From contig JACMZG010001870.1 in the NCBI GenBank assembly GCA_018340805.1, forward strand, positions 52,409,143 to 52,473,142: a stretch of 64,000 nt of DNA. Direction: 5' to 3'. The translations under genes and the position numbers were made by a program. The stretch is from Microvelia longipes. Lineage: Eukaryota > Arthropoda > Insecta > Hemiptera > Veliidae. Positions 59,216 through 64,000 of the stretch are shown in pieces. Below the pieces are notes generated by a model. The model made no database searches, had not been told where the DNA came from, and worked only from the letters and a program-made list of their open reading frames with translations. Position 1 is the stretch's first letter; every line of letters begins with the position of its first letter.

Positions 59216-59924
59216 TCACTAGCTTCAGCGGAACATTGTAGAGATAACAGAGATAGATAGTAGAGATGGCACTCTTCATCATACAGGGTTTTTATTATTA
59301 TTTTTGTCTATTAAGTCCGTACTTTTGCTAGTTTGCAACCTGCCTCTTACATCCCGGATCCGATATTGCTTGAGTTAATTTAAATGTAAATAAAAAGCAA
59401 AGACAACGGAATGGGAAAGTGTTTATAGTTGTTTTTAGCTAAATAGTTCTTTATATTTAACCTTAATGTCAACTCTATAGCTCCACGAAATATATGTTTT
59501 TCTGATTAAATAAATGTATTCTAATCAATATAAAATTTGCCCTGTTTCTAATTTCAGCGATATAAGTAATCAGGTAATTTTACAACAATAACAGCATTAT
59601 ATGCAGATTGTAAACATTTGCTGAAGTCTAATCAACAGTTGATAACAGCTAACAAAGAATTATTTTTATCGTGATATGTAATTATTACTCCAAAATTTAT
59701 GTTTATTATAAGTGTAATATAATACAAAAGTTTGAGGGCACTGCTGTGCCTCACCAAGTCCTCACCATCACTAGCTTAGCATTTTTTATATAATTTTCTT
59801 GCACAGTTCTCAAGATATCTAGTTGAAAAAGTGGGCCGCGAGTCGGCCCATGGGTTTTGTTAGCATAGTTCAAAAAAGTAGCAGCTTGAGGCCTGCTAAA
59901 TAGTAGAAATCACTACATTTATTT
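59216..59924. other. Sequence without recognisable feature
   Basis: AT-rich DNA, no gene or repeat noted. Confidence 0.5.
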
Positions 59925-60600
59925 TGCATTATGCCTTCGGACTCGCTCTGTTCGTTCTTTGACAGTAAACCATAACTTTTGTTTCCAGCGCTCATCCATC
60001 CAAGCACTGACCTAGCTCCTAGATGTTGTTTAACATTAATGATTCTACACAAAGCAAATATATGTGGATTACTATAAAAGTAATCCAGTACTATGTGGAT
60101 AGTACTATGTGGATTAAAATAAAACGTCATATATTTACGTTATACTTCTAACAACTTTCAACGCAATTATTTTCCAATTTATAACATTTTTTTAAATGTA
60201 TTTAAGTTATTCGCTAAAAATTGAACTACTGCTGATAATAGGAAGAAACCTGCATCATTTGATAGTTCTATTTACAACCACATGCGTCCTACATTACAAA
60301 TTTATCAAAACATTTTCCCGCGTTTAATAAATTGTCTAAGTATGTGCTTAGTGAGTAAAGCCGCGTTATGACGTCATAAAATTATTTTACAGATAGACAA
60401 CTAGACCAATGGGAGAGCTAAGATGACAAAATAAAATTACAGACAGACAATTTTGTAAAAGTCACTCAAGAGGTCTTAAAAACACCTGAAACGAATACTT
60501 CAGGTCACAAATCCCGGGTTCGGATTTTCTATAAAATATTTTTCCTATATACCTGCCGTATGAATAAGGAAAATTAAAAAGGAAATCTCATAAAAACATA
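59925..60600 (-). repeat. Interspersed repeat R1, copy e, with 5S rRNA-like segment
   Basis: Left motif CTTCGGACTCGCTCTGTTCG; antisense 5S-like segment at 59985-60055 (TTTCCAGCGCTCATCCATCC, then AAGCACTGACCTAG and TGTTTAACAT); body with AACTACTGCTGATAATAGG; and terminal GGTCTTAAAAACACCTGAAA at about 60472. A TATGTGGAT duplication lies between the 5S segment and the body. Confidence 0.75.
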
Positions 60601-61520
60601 TAAAGGCTAAATTACGAAAAATAATTTGTAAAAAAAATAATAAGAATACTTCCAACAAAATACAAATATGACAATAATAATTTGAATTTCTAAAATTATT
60701 GACTTAATAATAGCTACTCTGTCCCATGAGCTGCGGACTATTAAGATTTGACTGTTATACTAATGAATAACTAATATTTGTTTACCTTACATAACCTACT
60801 GATAAAAGAGAAAATCCACGATAGATAACAATATAAATGTATGTCATCTTCTCTTATCTCACATTATTAACTTTTTTTATATTTCCTCATATGAATGGAA
60901 GATGAGAGTAAATAAACCCGTGTATTGTCAACGAGATAACAATAGTTTTTATTTACTTCCCCCATATTGACAGGCTGACAGTCATGTTAATGGTTGCGCT
61001 GCAGGTGAATTAGTATTTATAAGTTTTTGTTACATATATGCGTCAGGTTAAAATAATTGCAACCCTGTCTGCGGTTCATTAGTTTTCCTACTATTTAGTA
61101 TTTAAGCTAATGAGTGACATGCGACGCTGTGAGTTTTCTTTTTATACTAAATTAGGTTTTATAATGCGTTTTTATAGAAATATTCTTATGAATGAAACAT
61201 ATTCATTTATATTGTGTCATCCTAATGAATGAAACTCGTATGTTAGTTAAATATTACAAAACTATGTAAATATAGAGTGAAGCGATAAGTTTCCAGTTTA
61301 TTTTTTTCCAGTTTAACTCGCTTTTGCTAAACACGCGAGCGAAGCGAGTTACAAAACCAACGGATCATTTTCCTCACTTGGAGTGTGAAAGATGTCATTC
61401 TATCTATTATTACTGTTTTAGTAATCACTATAACCTAATTAACCTTGAAATAAATGTTGAACATAAGAACAACATGATAACAAACATAGAAAGCACGATT
61501 TATTAGTTCTGTAGAAAGTT
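60601..61520. other. AT-rich sequence, nothing recognised
   Basis: CGCTTTTGCTAAACACGCGAGCGAAGCGAG near 61320 forms a short CTCGC-type inverted word also common near 20.1-20.3 kb. No gene. Confidence 0.45.
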
Positions 61521-61523
61521 TTA

Positions 61524-61577
61524 CGCCTCCGCACTGGTTGCGGAGGCGGAACCAATTTGGTGCGGTACACCAAATTG
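61524..61577. repeat. Two adjacent perfect hairpins
   Basis: CGCCTCCGC/GCGGAGGCG (61524-61548) is followed by CAATTTGGTG/CACCAAATTG (61553-61577), with loops of 7 and 5 bases. Confidence 0.75.
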
Positions 61578-61619
61578 CGTTTTAATATGACAAGTATATC
61601 TATGCCTTTTGTTGGATCA

Positions 61620-61735
61620 TAAAATTTAAGCAGAATTGAGCGTGGTCAGTGCTGTATGGGTGACCGCTGAGAATGATACGGATGCATTTACTATCTGAGG
61701 ACGAGCGAAGCTAGTCCGAACTCCCTGCTTCGGAT
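61620..61735 (+). repeat. Interspersed repeat R1, copy f, sense 5S-like segment
   Basis: In the orientation opposite to the other copies, 61628-61672 reads AAGCAGAATTGAGCG, GGTCAGTGCTGTATGGGTGA and CCGCTGAGAA. That is the 5S A-box-to-C-box region, and it is followed by CTGAGGACGAGCGAAGC, the family's downstream motif. The R1 body is missing. Confidence 0.7.
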
Positions 61736-62013
61736 GAGATGAGTATAGCGAATCCGATGCTACGAGGAAAAGTTCCGAGGTACCCCGTACCCGATTTAAT
61801 GTATGTAAACAGCAATGTAATCTTAGCATCTTTAACAACTGTGTATTGGCTTAAAAACGTTTTCAATCCAAAAAGAGCCAAAAATGTTATTGACTCAAAA
61901 AGTAGAGGATTAAATTTAATGAGGAATGTTATTATTACCATACCAGCTCTCGGATAACCCTCTTACATGCCAATTTATATATAATTCTCTTCGGTGGGTA
62001 AGTACTTCATTTC

Positions 62014-62140
62014 AGGCCCGTAGCCGGGGAGGAGGGGGGATCACCTCTTGAAAAAAATGTGGCCCCCTCTTGAAAATGAAGTCCCTTATAGATGTGTGAA
62101 TATCGCCCTCCCCCCTGCAAGATTTGGCTGGCTACGGGGC
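62014..62140. mobile_element. Very short MITE-like element E
   Basis: CAGGCCCGTAGCCGGG at the left and GGCTGGCTACGGGGCGGAG at the right are imperfect inverted repeats around a G/C-run interior. They are of the GTAGCC class seen in the hAT-type MITE at 15.5 kb. No clear target duplication. Confidence 0.5.
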
Positions 62141-62639
62141 GGAGTTCATCTCCATCGGTCGGTCGGTCTGCAGGAAATAAAGTGTTTTACAGCTCCCACG
62201 ACTCTAGGTTCAAAGAAAATCCAACTTTGAGCAATGAAACTTAATTCCTCACCTTTAACTAAAATTACTCTAGTTTATATTTTATTGATACTACAAAGTA
62301 CCGAACCTGAGTGTTGAACCATGTACTTGCTGACTTAATACGGAAAAGCCTAGTAAAGTCAAAACTAGCAATAAAACTTATATAAGCTTGAGGGGAATTG
62401 TGCAGAGACAGGACGAAGGAAGTACAGTGAGGTATTATTAGCAAGGCCGGGCGAGTTAAGTAATCCTGTATTATTGTGAATATATAAACATGAGAACCTT
62501 ATTCAATGCTAAGTAAGTGAGAAATACCGACCTAAATATGCTGCGCCACAATGCCACGCATAGCCCGTCCAGAATAATACATATTAACCAGGTGTACATC
62601 ATAGTTCTTACTATGGTACGATGTAAATAAGTCTGCCTG
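62141..62639. other. Sequence without recognisable feature
   Basis: Nothing beyond a short TCGGTCGGTCGGTC run near 62156. Confidence 0.5.
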
Positions 62640-63372
62640 ATAATCAGAGAGAAAAATAAAAATATGTGTCTCGAAATATTTAGAGAGGAAAATTAAATAA
62701 AATATGTGTCTCAAATGTTTAGAGAGGAAAATTAAATAAAAATATATGTCTCTAATATTTAAAGAAGAAAAATATGTGTCTCGAATGTTTAGAGAGGAAA
62801 ATTAAATAAAAATATGTGTCTCGAATGTTTAGAGAGGAAAATTAAATAAAATATTGTCTTAATATTTAGAGAAGAAAAATAATAAAAATATGTGTCTCAA
62901 TATTTAGAGATGAAAATTAAATAAAATATGTGTCTCGAATATTTAGAGAGAAAATTAAATAAAAATATGTGTCTCGAATATATAGAGAGGAAAATTAAAT
63001 AAAAATATGTGTCTCGATATTTAGAGAGGAAAATTAAATAAAAATATGTGTCTCGATATATAGAGAGGAAAATTAATAAAAATATGTGTCTCGATATTTA
63101 GAGAGGAAAATTAAATAAAAATATGTGTCTCGAATATTTGAGAGGAAAATTAAATAAAAATATCGAATATTTGAGAGGAAATATTAAATAAATATATGGT
63201 CTCAATATTTAGAGAGGAAAATTAAATAAAAATATGTGTCTCGAATATTTAGAGAGGAAAATTAAATAAAAATATGTGTCTCGAATATTTAGAGAGGAAA
63301 TTAAATAAAAATACGTGTCTCGAATATTTGGAGAGGAAAATTAAATAAAAATATGAGACTCGAATAAGCAGA
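62640..63372. repeat. 40-bp AT-rich minisatellite, about 18 copies
   Basis: The unit is AAAATATGTGTCTCGAATAT followed by TTAGAGAGGAAAATTAAATA. Most units are intact with 1-3-base indels; two are shortened near 63150. Confidence 0.97.
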
Positions 63373-64000
63373 GACTCAAATTTAAAAGAAAATATTGGCG
63401 TCGAATACTTTCAGGGAAACCTTTATTTGGAAAACACATAGGAACTGCTTTAAACTGCATCATATGTAGCACGAAATAGTACTCACTTTTCTATCAAAAT
63501 GCCTCATAACATTTAATGTCAACTAAAATATTGCTTACAAATATATTAATCATATTTATAAGTAAAACAGGTAAACTAGTTTCCACAATGCAGTACCGGT
63601 AGCAGTGTCCACAATACAACATAGTGACGTCATTTTCATAGAGTAACAGTGAATAGATGTTAGATGATGCGTTAAATAGTCAAACAATAGAGTAAAAAGA
63701 AATGATAGAGGAAGTATTTAAAAGGATGGTGAGTCCTTTTATAGAGATCAACAACACAACCTTAGATATTTAAACATGATGGGTGGAAAAATAATCTGCC
63801 AAGTATGCAACCAAACTACTCCAGTCTCTTATGACTTCCAAGCCCCCCCCCCCAACCGTGTTCAATAGCACATGAACGCTATTTTAATGCGCTTTTTTCT
63901 AAAAAAAATGTAGTCAAATTTTATATCTGTATTTTTCATAAGAATCAAATAAGCAAGTTTGTACCATTAGACTCACTGGTAGACTACTGATCTACTTTTT
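63373..64000. other. Sequence without recognisable feature
   Basis: A C-run of about 10 lies at about 63844. No gene or repeat seen to the window edge. Confidence 0.5.

Overview
The window looks like AT-rich, repeat-laden nuclear DNA from an arthropod, most likely an insect. The one gene I recognise with confidence is pellino, whose FHA-region wording is closest to insect Pellino. The order cannot be fixed from this stretch.

Pellino lies on the minus strand. Three coding exons are visible: 35937-35713 (histidine-rich N-terminal part, ending at the start of the FHA-like domain), 5472-5241 and 3674-3486 (FHA core). Splice sites and phases agree: a phase-2 join between the first two and a phase-0 join between the second and third. 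They are separated by a 30,240-bp intron and a 1,566-bp intron. The gene continues past the left edge, where the C-terminal RING-like part should lie. No start codon could be placed, so 5' exons probably lie to the right of 35.9 kb. Positions 36-64 kb may therefore be a 5' intron or intergenic DNA. No other gene was recognised; a 103-codon unspliced reading frame at 31.1 kb, on the strand opposite pellino and inside its large intron, is the best unassigned candidate.

The rest is mobile and repetitive DNA. It includes long foldback elements (3.8-4.9, 24.3-24.8, 27.9-28.6, 47.5-49.0 and 58.6-59.0 kb) and MITEs, one of them a hAT type with a perfect 8-bp target duplication at 15.5 kb. A 0.86-kb decayed pogo/Tigger element is inserted in a foldback copy at 48.1 kb. 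There is a Jockey-type LINE end at 16.1-16.5 kb, tRNA-derived SINEs, and about fifteen unrelated minisatellites with units of 18-48 bp. Many (TA)n and (CA)n tracts are also present.

Two patterns stand out. The first is an interspersed family, with at least seven copies or fragments, in which five copies carry an antisense 5S rRNA-like segment. The second is a pair of compact inverted-repeat elements (21.1-21.5 and 52.3-52.6 kb). Each has a 12-bp flanking duplication, a 40-41-bp one-sided extension and a CTGATGA...GAAA stem-loop signature, resembling Penelope-like retroelement termini. Everything was read by eye; no alignment or folding program was run, so repeat boundaries are approximate unless target duplications are given.
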